Source: Calothrix membranacea FACHB-236 (GTDB lineage: Bacteria; Cyanobacteriota; Cyanobacteriia; Cyanobacteriales; Nostocaceae). Taken from it: a stretch of 34,393 nucleotides of DNA. Below, piece by piece: positions 1-7,585 of the stretch. The stretch is taken from contig NZ_JACJPX010000081.1 of assembly GCF_014696315.1 (NCBI RefSeq), forward strand, positions 1 to 34,393. Direction: 5' to 3'. The position numbers were made by a program, and so were the translations under genes. The notes under the pieces are model-generated. The model did no database searches. It saw only the letters and a program-made list of their open reading frames with translations, and was not told the origin of the DNA. Numbering within the stretch: position 1 is the stretch's first letter; every line of letters begins with the position of its first letter.

Positions 1-339
1 AATTGGGGGATTCTCCCCCAAACCCCCGATTGGGTGACGGTTGCGTCCCCCAAACCCCCTCCAAAATTATTGTTCTGTTTTTTTGTTGAGTAACTAGTAC
101 AACACGGCGTAAATAAATAGACAACTCAAAATCAACAAAATGCTTACTCTGTCTTAATTTTGAATTTTGAATTTTGAATTTTGAATTCCGCTTTGCGGTA
201 CTAGTTTTTTAGTTTTGTTATCAATTAATTTTTTAACTGAACTGTATTTAGGTATAATCAAAAAAAATTCATTATAATGCTCAAACACTCGCTAAAGCTA
301 AGCCCCAGCGAGTTGATCTGAGCTGATCAAATCGCCAAA
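1..339. other. Intergenic repeat-rich left edge, no gene seen
   Basis: No convincing open reading frame. The first 62 bases are C/G-run sequence with repeated CCCCCAAACCCCC-like blocks. At 161-188 there are four tandem heptamers (TGAATTT three times, then TGAATTC), a short tandem repeat of the kind common in Nostocales. The rest is AT-rich. This region lies downstream of the minus-strand gene ending at 340; no clear terminator hairpin is visible. Confidence 0.6.
161..188. repeat. Tandem heptamer repeat TGAATTT x4
   Basis: Three exact copies of TGAATTT followed by TGAATTC. It is one of several heptamer arrays in this window; others lie at 6651, 17784, 21634, 21658 and 25134. Short heptameric repeats of this type are a known feature of filamentous cyanobacterial genomes. 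Confidence 0.8.
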
Positions 340-678
340 TTAGCTGTCAATTAACTTGAAGCCCCAGGGTTTGAGGGCTGCTTTGGCTATTTCTTTGTCT
401 ATACCTTCATAAGCCTCCCATTCCAGAGGGTGATCTTTAGGATGTCCTTCGCCCACATTACCCGCGACTTTAATTATGGGACAGTTAGCCAAGCGATCGC
501 GCTCTAACCCTTTTGGTAGTGCTAATTGGACTTTGCGACCAATAAATTTCGATACACTTTCTTTAGCTACTGATTCACGGATTAAACAGATATCACCAGC
601 TGTGCCCCAAGTAGTTTGGTAGATATAAAGGAAGGATATGTAGGTTTGCGGTTTTAGGGATCTTTTGATAACTTGCAT
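340..678 (-). CDS. Hypothetical protein, 112 aa, in operon with the polyferredoxin gene
   Basis: Unrecognised protein of 112 residues. It starts with ATG 34 bp after the stop of the 845-aa cNMP/AAA/Fe-S protein on the same strand, so the two probably share a transcript. It has no signal peptide and no transmembrane segment; the N-terminal third is basic and aromatic and the C-terminal part is mixed charged. Two cysteines (in the segments DICLIRE and LANCPII) are too few and too far apart to suggest a cluster site. The position behind a redox-type membrane protein hints at a linked role, but nothing in the sequence proves it. The reading frame is clean and codon use resembles neighbouring genes. 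Confidence 0.6.
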   Translation of the reverse strand: MQVIKRSLKPQTYISFLYIYQTTWGTAGDICLIRESVAKESVSKFIGRKVQLALPKGLERDRLANCPIIKVAGNVGEGHPKDHPLEWEAYEGIDKEIAKAALKPWGFKLIDS

Positions 679-712
679 TACTTGTAATCCTTACACGAGA
701 CAGAAAAATTCG

Positions 713-3250
713 TTAAAAAACGATAATCATCCACATACTAGCAGCCAGCCCAATCGCTGCTAAGTGTTGCCAAAGCAGGGCTTTCAGAGGTTGACGAGCA
801 ATTTTTTGCGTTAATACTACGGTTAACAACACGGATAATATCAGGGTGCTACCTTGCAAAAAGTCGATTACGGCGGGGTGTGCTATCAAGACTGGTAACT
901 GTTCTCCATTGAAGCCAAAGGTAGCAAAAGTTATGGGAAGAATCCGCCCACCTTCTCCTAAGCCTAGATGCAGATAATGGGCAAAGTTACCTCCTAATAC
1001 TAATGGTAGGTAACCATAAGCAAGCTCAATAAATTTTTTAGGTTTCCGCCCTGAATTAAACAGTTGCGTTAAGCCGTAAGCTACTAAGCAAATTGCTGCT
1101 GGAACTATCAAGACTAGCAGAGATAATCCTAAATGCTGCCAAAAAATTGTTAAATCTATGTTTAAACCTAACCACGCTTGTAATTCTGGCAGTCGATGCA
1201 GATATACACCACCCAAGAGCAAAAATAATAGTGCTACTTCATAGTTGTGGGCTATGTGAGTTGTCCATAGTTCAATCCCTGGAGGACGTAGGTTAAACTC
1301 CACGGAACGATGGGGACAGGCTTTTAGACAAGTCATGCACAACACGCAATCTCTGTTATCTTCTAATTGTGCAGGATGAGAGTACAAAGGACAGCCGTTT
1401 GTTTCCATCCCCTCACCTTTTTGCGGCCCGCCTTTATAGCATTGATAAGTCGTGCAACTGGCGGAACAGATACCTTGCTGGGCGCGGAGTTCTGTCATGG
1501 ATAGTTTAGCAAATAAACCATTCATACCGCCGATGGGACAAAGATAGCGGCACCAAAACCTGCGCTCAAAAATGGCGGAAAATATCATTGCCCCAGCGGT
1601 AATTAATAGCAGCAAGCAAGCTGAGAGGTAAGCTGTATCTTCTAACTTCCAGAGTTCTTCCCATAGGAAAATTAGGGTAAATAGGCCAAATAAAAACCAG
1701 CCGCCCCATTTCTCTGCTTTTTCTCTGGGCCAACGCTGAAGTTTTCTGGGAAACAACCACAGCGATAATTTTTGCGTAATTTCGCCATAAATCATAAACG
1801 GGCAGATAGAACACCAAATACGCCCTAGAAAAGGGAACAGAAACAGAAAGAACGGCCACCACCAAGCCCAAAAGAGATTTAAAGCAAAATTGCGATCGCG
1901 TGTTTGGGGGCCAATAAATAATACACCTACCAAAAAAGCAAAGGCTGCAAAGGTAAAGCCATAATTAATGCGATCGGGCCACCAGTCACTACGCAAAAAC
2001 CTCCGCAAACCAGGATAAGCATTTAATAAATTAACGCGAAATTGCTTTTTCTGGGGTTCGGCTGACCAAAATATCTCTTCTGTAAGTTCTTTTCCTTCTC
2101 CTGCCTGGACTATTGCTCTTTCTACTAAATTCTTCAATTCTTTGAGATTACCGGGAAAATCGTAAGCTTGCAAGCGGCGTAAGGCTTCGGGGGTAATACG
2201 CTGTTTTTCCAAACCTCTAGCGCGGCTGTAGAGACTGGAGTAATATTCTACCTGTGCTTTAATATCAGCTTTGCGTACCCGTAGCGGTGGTACTTTAATC
2301 ACATGACCAATACATCGTTCAATCTGAGAGTCAGCTTTTTCGGAAACAATGAAAATTCTGGCTTGAGTGCTAAGAGGTTCAGCTTTTGGTTCTCCAGGGC
2401 GACTAATGGGAGTATATGTATTTGTTTGGAGTAACTGGGTGACTTCTGGTAATAATTCTTGGGGTAATTCTTGGATATTATTGAGAATTAAACTACCTTC
2501 CCCCAACCACTCCAACAGTCCTGGTTTACCCCCAGCGCGACCGAATAACTCTGCGCCACTGGTTTGCAGAATGCCACAATTAATCTTAATAATTGGTTCT
2601 CGCCGCTTTGGAGAGCTAAAGTGAATTAAAGTAGCGATATTATCTTTTTCTAACCCTGGTTCGCCAAAGATTTCTACAGATTTGAAATCGCTGCTAGCTT
2701 CTCGAATTTGTTCTCGTAGACGTACTGCATACCGACTTGTACCAACAATTCCCCGTTGCGCCTTGGTGACTAAATATGGACGTAAAGCTACAGCCCGTTC
2801 TTGTTCGTAGGTTAAAGCCGATGTCACCTGTGCTAATTCTTGCGCTAATAGCCGGAAAAAAGCCTGATTAATTTCTGGGTATTGAGTTACTAACTCGCGG
2901 AATTTAGCCGCAGGTACAACCAATAGTTGACATTCTGAGAGGGTGGTAATTGCGAATGGCGTTAATTCATCTAACAGTAATTCTTTGAGGTGAATTACTT
3001 CTCCTGGGAGAAATCCTCGAGGTAAAGCTAAGTTAGTTTGACTGGTTTCACTTTCTAATTGACCATTTTGGACAATATAAAGTGCTTGCGGAGGAGTACC
3101 TTCGCTTACTAGAGTAGTGTTAGCTGGCACAACTTGTAACTCCATCACCTGAGCGATCGCTTCTAAAACCGTAGGTGAGAGAATTTCTAAAGCTGTGCGT
3201 TCTTGTAGCCAAATCACTGTATCTGGAGATGTCATCATCTGGTTCTCCAT
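713..3250 (-). CDS. Chimeric protein: cNMP-binding domain, degenerate sigma-54-type AAA domain, membrane-bound 4Fe-4S polyferredoxin (NapH/NosR-like)
   Basis: 845 residues in three parts. Residues ~15-130 resemble a Crp/Fnr-type cyclic-nucleotide-binding fold. Residues ~165-385 align with the AAA+ domain of sigma-54 activators, but the Walker A region reads GEPGLEKDN, the GAFTGA loop is absent, and the Walker B region reads LILNNI instead of LFLDEI. Nucleotide hydrolysis and sigma-54 contact are therefore unlikely, and cyanobacteria are not known to have sigma-54. From ~430 the protein is membrane-embedded with NapH/NosR-like cysteine motifs: CSICP (480-484), CRYLCP (567-572), a Cys group at 595-606, and a ferredoxin-type CVLCMTCLKACP (635-646). 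Several further transmembrane helices follow. An electron-transfer or redox-sensing role is inferred. No DNA-binding domain is seen. The 112-aa gene follows 34 bp downstream. Confidence 0.8.
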   Translation of the reverse strand: MENQMMTSPDTVIWLQERTALEILSPTVLEAIAQVMELQVVPANTTLVSEGTPPQALYIVQNGQLESETSQTNLALPRGFLPGEVIHLKELLLDELTPFAITTLSECQLLVVPAAKFRELVTQYPEINQAFFRLLAQELAQVTSALTYEQERAVALRPYLVTKAQRGIVGTSRYAVRLREQIREASSDFKSVEIFGEPGLEKDNIATLIHFSSPKRREPIIKINCGILQTSGAELFGRAGGKPGLLEWLGEGSLILNNIQELPQELLPEVTQLLQTNTYTPISRPGEPKAEPLSTQARIFIVSEKADSQIERCIGHVIKVPPLRVRKADIKAQVEYYSSLYSRARGLEKQRITPEALRRLQAYDFPGNLKELKNLVERAIVQAGEGKELTEEIFWSAEPQKKQFRVNLLNAYPGLRRFLRSDWWPDRINYGFTFAAFAFLVGVLFIGPQTRDRNFALNLFWAWWWPFFLFLFPFLGRIWCSICPFMIYGEITQKLSLWLFPRKLQRWPREKAEKWGGWFLFGLFTLIFLWEELWKLEDTAYLSACLLLLITAGAMIFSAIFERRFWCRYLCPIGGMNGLFAKLSMTELRAQQGICSASCTTYQCYKGGPQKGEGMETNGCPLYSHPAQLEDNRDCVLCMTCLKACPHRSVEFNLRPPGIELWTTHIAHNYEVALLFLLLGGVYLHRLPELQAWLGLNIDLTIFWQHLGLSLLVLIVPAAICLVAYGLTQLFNSGRKPKKFIELAYGYLPLVLGGNFAHYLHLGLGEGGRILPITFATFGFNGEQLPVLIAHPAVIDFLQGSTLILSVLLTVVLTQKIARQPLKALLWQHLAAIGLAASMWMIIVF

Positions 3251-3304
3251 GCAGGCTGCTTGCGGTATAAAAGGAATTATCCCTGATAATGGAATGGCTG
3301 CGTG

Positions 3305-3397
3305 ATGGGTTGGTCAGATCTGCCGAATCTCTGGGTTCCCTTAGCAATGTTAGGTTTAATTGTGATAGCGGCGGTGTTTTTCAGTCGTAGCGATTAA
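3305..3397 (+). CDS. Possible 30-aa single-span membrane microprotein
   Basis: A 30-codon frame (ATG at 3305, or GTG at 3302) encodes a short polar start (MGWSDLPNLW), a hydrophobic stretch from about residue 11 to 27, and the tail SRSD before TAA. This is the layout of the many tiny one-helix proteins of cyanobacterial thylakoids. I compared it from memory with PsbX, PsbN, PsbT, PsbM, PetG, PetL, PetM, PetN, PsaI and PsaM and it matches none. There is no clear ribosome binding site. It starts about 50 bp from the divergent 845-aa gene. It may be chance. Confidence 0.3.
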   Translation: MGWSDLPNLWVPLAMLGLIVIAAVFFSRSD

Positions 3398-3410
3398 TTT
3401 TGCAACGACA

Positions 3411-3428
3411 GACGCGATTCATCGCGTC
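3411..3428. repeat. Short palindrome GACGCGAT-TC-ATCGCGTC
   Basis: Perfect 8-bp arms around TC, followed by TCTAC. A related palindrome (GCGCGA-GATA-TCGCGT) lies near 30374-30389, so it belongs to a dispersed family. It could also serve as a weak terminator for the possible microprotein just upstream. Confidence 0.55.
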
Positions 3429-3697
3429 TCTACAAAAGGCAAACAATATTATTTACTTATCCCGCAAGAGAACTTGGCTTGGGGAAACTAGATTGCAACT
3501 GTAGCGTCAAAGGAAATATCTGAATACTCATTCGCCACCAGGATACACTTAATATTTAGTAACCTCAGCGTCACTGCTACTAGCAAAGTAGTACGCAAAT
3601 TTAAATAAATCCAGAAAATTATAACTATTAAGTGCTGACTCCGGAGAATTGGAATGGGTAGCTAGTTTAACTATGCAATTCTCAAGGTAATAAAAGC

Positions 3698-4696
3698 ATG
3701 ACAAATATTCCTAAACAATCCCATGTGAGCAACGGTGCAAGTCATATACCTCAAGGCGTGATTTTAACCCTAGCGCTAACCAGTCTTCTATCCTACGGAA
3801 TTGGACTTACCAGTAACAATGCTGCTACTGCGGCTCCGCGTGCAGCGCAAGTACAATTATCCCAAAATGTCCAAAATAGTGGCAAAAAGCTGCCTAAAGC
3901 TGTTACTCAAGCTGTACTTAATGATGCATCCAAGCGTTCGGGAGTAGCGATCGCTAATTTGAAAATAACGCAATTCAGTGCGAAAACCTTTGGTAATCCT
4001 TGTATTTTCCAGTTTGGCGAAGTTTGTACAAGGGAATACAGGCCAATTCGCGGTTGGGAGGTAATTGTTCAGGTTAATGAACAATCTTGGACTTATCACG
4101 CCAATAAAAATGGTTCGCAAATTCTCTTAGATCCCAAAATTAATGCCTCGGGAAATGTTAATTTACCAAGAGCGATCGCCAATCAAGTTTTGGCAGATGC
4201 GGCTAAACGTTCTGGGGTAGGAGTTGCGAATTTACAAATCACTCAAGCTACAGCCAAAACCTTTGGTAACGAATGTCATTTTAATTTTGGTGAAGTCTGT
4301 GCAGAGATTTACAAACCCGTTGAAGGATGGGAAGTAATCGTTAAGGTGAAAGAGCAATCTTGGACTTACCATGTAAATAAATCTGGTTCACAAATTGTTT
4401 TAGACCCAAAAATTAAAGTATCGCCAAATGCTACTTTACCAAGAGCGATCGCAAATAGAGTTTTAGCAGATGCGGCTAAACGTTCTGGAGTAGCAGTTGC
4501 GAATTTACAAATTACCCAAGCTACAGCTAAAAACTTTGGTAATCCTTGCGAATTTAACTTTGGTGACATCTGTACTAAGGAATTTAATCCTGTTGAAGGA
4601 TGGGAAGTCAGCGTCAAAGTAAAAGAGCAATCTTGGACTTACCATGTGAATAAATCTGGTTCGCAAATTGTTTTAGATCCAAAAATTAAGGTATAG
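3698..4696 (+). CDS. Exported protein of three tandem 91-residue repeats
   Basis: 332 residues. A hydrophobic segment (~20-36) followed by an Ala-rich stretch suggests a signal peptide with export to the periplasm or beyond. Three repeats follow at about 63-148, 154-240 and 245-332, with a period of exactly 91 residues: the WTYH motif sits at 131, 222 and 313, and a Cys pair at 102/110, 193/201 and 284/292. The paired cysteines in each unit (FGNPC...C) suggest one disulfide per repeat. Each unit begins with LP+A(I/V) and ends with LDPKI. Repeats 2 and 3 are more alike than either is to repeat 1, so the last duplication is recent. I do not recognise the family; no enzyme motif is visible. Just past the stop lies the decayed start of a fourth repeat. 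Confidence 0.8.
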   Translation: MTNIPKQSHVSNGASHIPQGVILTLALTSLLSYGIGLTSNNAATAAPRAAQVQLSQNVQNSGKKLPKAVTQAVLNDASKRSGVAIANLKITQFSAKTFGNPCIFQFGEVCTREYRPIRGWEVIVQVNEQSWTYHANKNGSQILLDPKINASGNVNLPRAIANQVLADAAKRSGVGVANLQITQATAKTFGNECHFNFGEVCAEIYKPVEGWEVIVKVKEQSWTYHVNKSGSQIVLDPKIKVSPNATLPRAIANRVLADAAKRSGVAVANLQITQATAKNFGNPCEFNFGDICTKEFNPVEGWEVSVKVKEQSWTYHVNKSGSQIVLDPKIKV

Positions 4697-4744
4697 GCAA
4701 ATGTTGCTTTACCTAAAACGATATAGGTAAACATTAGAGCCTAA
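4697..4744 (+). pseudogene. Fossil of a fourth repeat after the triple-repeat gene
   Basis: Read in the same frame past the stop, the DNA gives ANVALPKTI-stop-VNI. This aligns with PNATLPRAIANRV at the start of repeat 3. The TAG that ends the gene stands where repeat 3 has a TCG serine codon, and a second TAG follows nine codons later. After about 16 codons the similarity fades. This is a remnant of a further unit or of a partial duplication. Confidence 0.65.
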
Positions 4745-5363
4745 CATTTTAAACTCAAAATTTTGGTCGGGGAAAAGGCTTCACTGTGCAAGGTTATGCT
4801 TAACTTGCTTCCTAAAAGGATAACTTTGTGAGTTGCAAAAGTCCGCTTATTATGAAGCCCAAACTGTAGAGTAAAAGTTTCCGCAGCTTACAATTTCTGG
4901 TTTTCCTTTTTCTTTTTCCCCTTTATATATCTCCTGCTTGATACTGAATTTGCGGGCAAATACTGGATATTTTTTTAAGGTTTTTGTGAACTTGGATATG
5001 TATCCCAATAAATACTGTAGTAATATTACTGAGATATTTAATTAAATTAATTGAGGATATAATTCATTTCACCAAACCATCTTTATCTATATTTTTTAGG
5101 TTTTCTATAAACTCGAAAACATTAGATATCAAGCACTTTAGGCATATATTACGTTTTTCAGTACTTAGGCTTATCCGAAAAATAAATGAAAGCTATAGTA
5201 GTATTACTTGTGATTTATGAAAATTTTATAATGTAAATAAAATTTTTTATAAAATTATCATCTCTATTCTAAGTAATATTATTGCCTAGTTTAATAAATA
5301 TTAGTAAAATTGCAATCTTTACATTCCGTCTATTTGAGTAGAGAATGTATTCAAGGTTGATTG
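4697..5363. other. Long AT-rich intergenic region
   Basis: Apart from the repeat fossil at its start I see no gene in these ~670 bp. The second half is very AT-rich, with runs such as AAAATTTTATAATG, and probably contains the promoter of the small peptide gene at 5364. I cannot assign an RNA gene or a defined operator. Confidence 0.5.
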
Positions 5364-5642
5364 ATGTTGATTAACATGAAAAACGTAGTAGAAAATATCA
5401 GAGAAATAGACTCTTTAATTGCAGAATTAAGTGATGAAGAACTTGCAAGTTGCGTAGGTGGTTGCGGCTGGTATAACCCAGCAGGAAATGAATGTGAAAT
5501 TGAAACACAAGAGGATGGAACATTTAAAATCACAGAATATTTTCTAGTTGGAGAAGAATGGAATTCAGCTTCATATACAACTAATTCTGTCGCTGATTAT
5601 TGGTACGATCCTAACGGTTCAAACCGCTACAAATTTAGATAG
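5364..5642 (+). CDS. Orphan double-glycine-leader peptide (RiPP/bacteriocin-like precursor)
   Basis: 92 residues from ATG 5364, preceded at 7 bp by AAGG; a TTG at 5361 and an ATG at 5376 are alternatives. Residues 1-33 look like a double-glycine leader: acidic amphipathic helix, the motif ELSDEELAS, then CVGG. Peptidase-containing ABC transporters (C39 type) cut such leaders after GG. The predicted core has 59 residues, begins CGWYNPAG, holds a second Cys at core position 11, and is rich in Trp, Tyr, Asn and Glu. No modifying enzyme, transporter or immunity gene is nearby, so any maturation machinery must be encoded elsewhere. It sits alone in an AT-rich island before rpmI. The leader is clear; the nature of the product (bacteriocin, signal, modified peptide) is unknown. 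Confidence 0.65.
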   Translation: MLINMKNVVENIREIDSLIAELSDEELASCVGGCGWYNPAGNECEIETQEDGTFKITEYFLVGEEWNSASYTTNSVADYWYDPNGSNRYKFR

Positions 5643-5844
5643 AGAAAATTAGGGAATGAAGTATACATAAAAGATAGAAGTTCCCAAACAAGAGTCATTC
5701 TACAAAGAATAGCGTTTTAAACTGTTGATTTGGTTTTAAGCAAAGATGAACTGAATCAGGTTTAAAGTTTTTATTTGTCCTTTTGTTGGGAATCAAAAAG
5801 TATTACCATCTTAAGAACTATCGCAGGTTTTACCTGTATAAACT

Positions 5845-5873
5845 AAATAGATCTGCCATTGGCAGATCTATTT
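5845..5873. promoter_or_regulatory. 29-nt palindrome upstream of rpmI
   Basis: The 14-base arm AAATAGATCTGCCA is followed by one T and its exact reverse complement. With the smaller stem at 5824-5836 it could be the terminator of the upstream peptide gene or an operator. It lies about 50 bp upstream of the candidate -10 at 5920, so it would not be in the rpmI transcript if that -10 is used. No strong T-run follows directly, which weakens the terminator reading. Confidence 0.5.
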
Positions 5874-5919
5874 GCATGATTGATATATTTTTTGGTCATA
5901 CAATCTGATGGGCTTAGTA

Positions 5920-5925
5920 TATAAT
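5920..5925 (+). promoter_or_regulatory. Candidate -10 box for rpmI-rplT
   Basis: Perfect TATAAT about 28 bp before the rpmI ATG. No good -35 hexamer at the usual spacing; TCATAC at 5896-5901 is the nearest candidate, with an 18-bp spacer. Confidence 0.4.
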
Positions 5926-5953
5926 GATAGATTGTGTCGATCAAAGCCAAACC

Positions 5954-6151
5954 ATGCCTAAACTCAAGACTCGTAAAGCAGCGGCAAAGCGATTCCGTGC
6001 CACCGGTACAGGTAAAATCGTTCGTCGCAAAGCTTATAAAAACCACCTTCTAGAGCATAAAACTTCAGATAAGAAGCGTAGTATGTCCAAGTCTGGACTT
6101 GTACATGAACGCGACGAAGATAATGTACGTTTGATGCTCCCCTATTTGTAA
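5954..6151 (+). CDS. rpmI: 50S ribosomal protein L35 (bL35)
   Basis: 65 residues from ATG 5954, typical length for bL35. The start [14 protein letters not shown], the central basic stretch with KNHLLEHK, and the end [11 protein letters not shown] are family hallmarks. A longer upstream reading (start at 5924) would add ten residues that the family lacks. The protein sits in the large ribosomal subunit. rplT follows after 21 bp on the same strand, the common bacterial rpmI-rplT pair; infC, which precedes the pair in many bacteria, is not here. Confidence 0.97.
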   Translation: MPKLKTRKAAAKRFRATGTGKIVRRKAYKNHLLEHKTSDKKRSMSKSGLVHERDEDNVRLMLPYL

Positions 6152-6172
6152 GTCCTTCAGGAAAATTAAGTT

Positions 6173-6532
6173 ATGACACGGGTAAAACGCGGTAACGTAG
6201 CTCGTAAACGCCGCAATAAAATTCTCAAAATAGCTAAAGGTTTTCGCGGTTCCCACTCAACTCTGTTTAGAACCGCTAATCAACAGGTAATGAAAGCACT
6301 GCGGAGTGCTTATCGCGATCGCAAAAAGAAAAAGCGCGATTTCCGTCGCCTTTGGATCGCCCGCATTAACGCTGCTGCAAGGATACATGGTTTAAGCTAC
6401 AGCAAACTCATCGGTAATCTCAAAAAAGCCGATATCCAACTCAATCGCAAAATGTTGGCACAATTAGCAGTTGTCGATCCAGCTAGCTTTGGCAAAATTG
6501 CTGAATTAGCTGCTAGCCAAGCTAAAGCATAA
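6173..6532 (+). CDS. rplT: 50S ribosomal protein L20 (bL20)
   Basis: 119 residues, close to the usual ~117. The start [19 protein letters not shown], the segment [20 protein letters not shown], and [13 protein letters not shown] are characteristic. bL20 binds 23S rRNA early in 50S assembly and in several bacteria represses its own operon through the mRNA leader; whether that applies here is unknown. It is probably co-transcribed with rpmI. A short GC-capped hairpin lies ~40 bp after the stop (6574-6589). Confidence 0.97.
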   Translation: MTRVKRGNVARKRRNKILKIAKGFRGSHSTLFRTANQQVMKALRSAYRDRKKKKRDFRRLWIARINAAARIHGLSYSKLIGNLKKADIQLNRKMLAQLAVVDPASFGKIAELAASQAKA

Positions 6533-6573
6533 AGGATTAAGGATGAAGTATAAAGTATGAAGGCTGAAGTATA

Positions 6574-6589
6574 CCCCAATAAATTGGGG
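6574..6589. terminator. Hairpin CCCCAAT-AA-ATTGGGG after rplT
   Basis: Perfect 7-bp stem with a 2-nt nominal loop, 41 bp after the rplT stop. No T-tract follows, so it may be a weak or imperfect terminator. The surroundings (AAGGATTAAGGATGAAGTATAAAG and similar) are repeat-like. Confidence 0.4.
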
Positions 6590-6619
6590 GGCTGGAAGAA
6601 AGACACCGTACTACACAGA

Positions 6620-7426
6620 ATGCGTGTCTTGCAGCAATTCTTGTTTTCATCCTTTATCCTTTACCCTTTATCCTTATTATTAGTTGTTTGCTTGTGTTTT
6701 TTGGGGACAGTACCAATTGCATCTGCCACCCAAATGCCAGAAATTCAGCGGCGAGGCTATTTTACTATTGCTGTTAAAGATAACTTGCGTCCCTTGGGAT
6801 TTAGAGATACCAAGGGTAATTTGCAAGGATTGGAAATTGACTTAGCACAGCGTTTGGCAAGTGACTTGCTAGGTAAAGCAAACGCTGTGAAGTTTAAACC
6901 AGTAGCCAATCGCGATCGCTTATCTGTAGTATTCAACAATCAAGTTGACTTTGCCATTGCGCGGGTAACAGCAACAGAGTCACGTTCTCGCTTAGTAAGT
7001 TTCAGTGTTCCTTACTACTTTGATGGTAGTTATATAGTAGTAAAAGATACTGGAATACAGCAAATCAATGATTTAGCAAAACGCAAAGTCGCTGTACTGA
7101 ATAACTCCACGACAATTGCCGATGTTAGGTACTATGTGCCGAATGCTGAGTTAGTAGGAGTAAAGTCCTATGCAGAAGCGAGAGAAAAAATAGAAAGCAA
7201 TGCTGTAACCGCCTTTGCCGCCGATGCTAGCGTTTTGAGTGGTTGGGTGCAACAATATCCCCAGTATCGATTACTGCCAACCAAACTATCTACAGCACCT
7301 TTATCTGTAGCCATGCCCAAAGGCTTGCAATACGATGATTTAAGACTACAGGTAAATGGCGCGATCGCACGTTACATAGACGAAGGTTGGCTCAAGCAAC
7401 GCGCTCAATATTGGGGGTTACCATAA
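6620..7426 (+). CDS. Extracellular solute-binding protein, family 3 (amino-acid-type)
   Basis: 268 residues from ATG 6620; an in-frame start at 6557 would run through a hairpin and repeat sequence and is less likely. The N-terminal hydrophobic segment ending near ASAT (residues ~30-37) is a signal peptide. The mature part follows the family 3 pattern of amino-acid receptors: RGYFTIAVKDNLRPLGF, GLEIDLAQRLA, VDFAIARVTAT, FSVPYYFDG, then the domain 2 segment DLAKRKVAVLNNSTT and a C-terminal DEGWLKQRAQYWGLP. The ligand cannot be told from sequence. No ABC permease or ATPase gene adjoins, so it probably works with components encoded elsewhere or as a sensor. Four CCTTTAT-type heptamers (6651-6678) encode part of the signal peptide. 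Confidence 0.85.
   Translation: MRVLQQFLFSSFILYPLSLLLVVCLCFLGTVPIASATQMPEIQRRGYFTIAVKDNLRPLGFRDTKGNLQGLEIDLAQRLASDLLGKANAVKFKPVANRDRLSVVFNNQVDFAIARVTATESRSRLVSFSVPYYFDGSYIVVKDTGIQQINDLAKRKVAVLNNSTTIADVRYYVPNAELVGVKSYAEAREKIESNAVTAFAADASVLSGWVQQYPQYRLLPTKLSTAPLSVAMPKGLQYDDLRLQVNGAIARYIDEGWLKQRAQYWGLP
6651..6678. repeat. Heptamer array inside a signal-peptide coding region
   Basis: CCTTTAT, CCTTTAC, CCTTTAT and CCTTATT in direct succession. They are translated as part of the hydrophobic core of the signal peptide of the solute-binding protein (FSSFILYPLSLLL). The same kind of heptamer occurs in noncoding DNA, for example around 19800 and 23617-23640. Confidence 0.6.
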
Positions 7427-7585
7427 TTTTGTCATTGGGTAATTGGTAATTGGTGTTGGGTGTTTGGGGTTTGCTATTAATGATTTCTCCCCTGCTCCCT
7501 GCTCCCTGCCCCCTTGCCTCATCCCCAGTCCCCTTGCAACGGATAATAGATAAGAAGACTCTTTATAATCTCGTATTTCAAGACA

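Larger units (their letters stand above)
3251..3697. other. Divergent intergenic region between the chimeric gene and the triple-repeat gene
   Basis: Contains a possible 30-codon membrane microprotein (3305-3397) and a small palindrome at 3411-3428 (GACGCGATTCATCGCGTC). The remaining ~270 bp upstream of the gene at 3698 is AT-rich and must contain its promoter; I cannot identify a convincing -10/-35 pair. Confidence 0.5.
5643..5953. other. Leader and promoter region of rpmI-rplT
   Basis: No gene. It contains a small stem (CAGGT-TTT-ACCTG, 5824-5836), a 29-nt near-perfect palindrome (5845-5873) and a TATAAT hexamer (5920-5925) before rpmI. Confidence 0.6.

Noticed and set aside
1093-1296. Plus-strand frame inside the chimeric polyferredoxin gene, and similar frames inside chlB, recQ, trpB and rsmB
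   Set aside because: Shadows of strongly supported genes on the other strand or frame, without motifs of their own.
713-3250. True sigma-54-dependent transcription activator
   Set aside because: Walker motifs and the GAFTGA loop are lost, no DNA-binding domain is present, and cyanobacteria are not known to have sigma-54.
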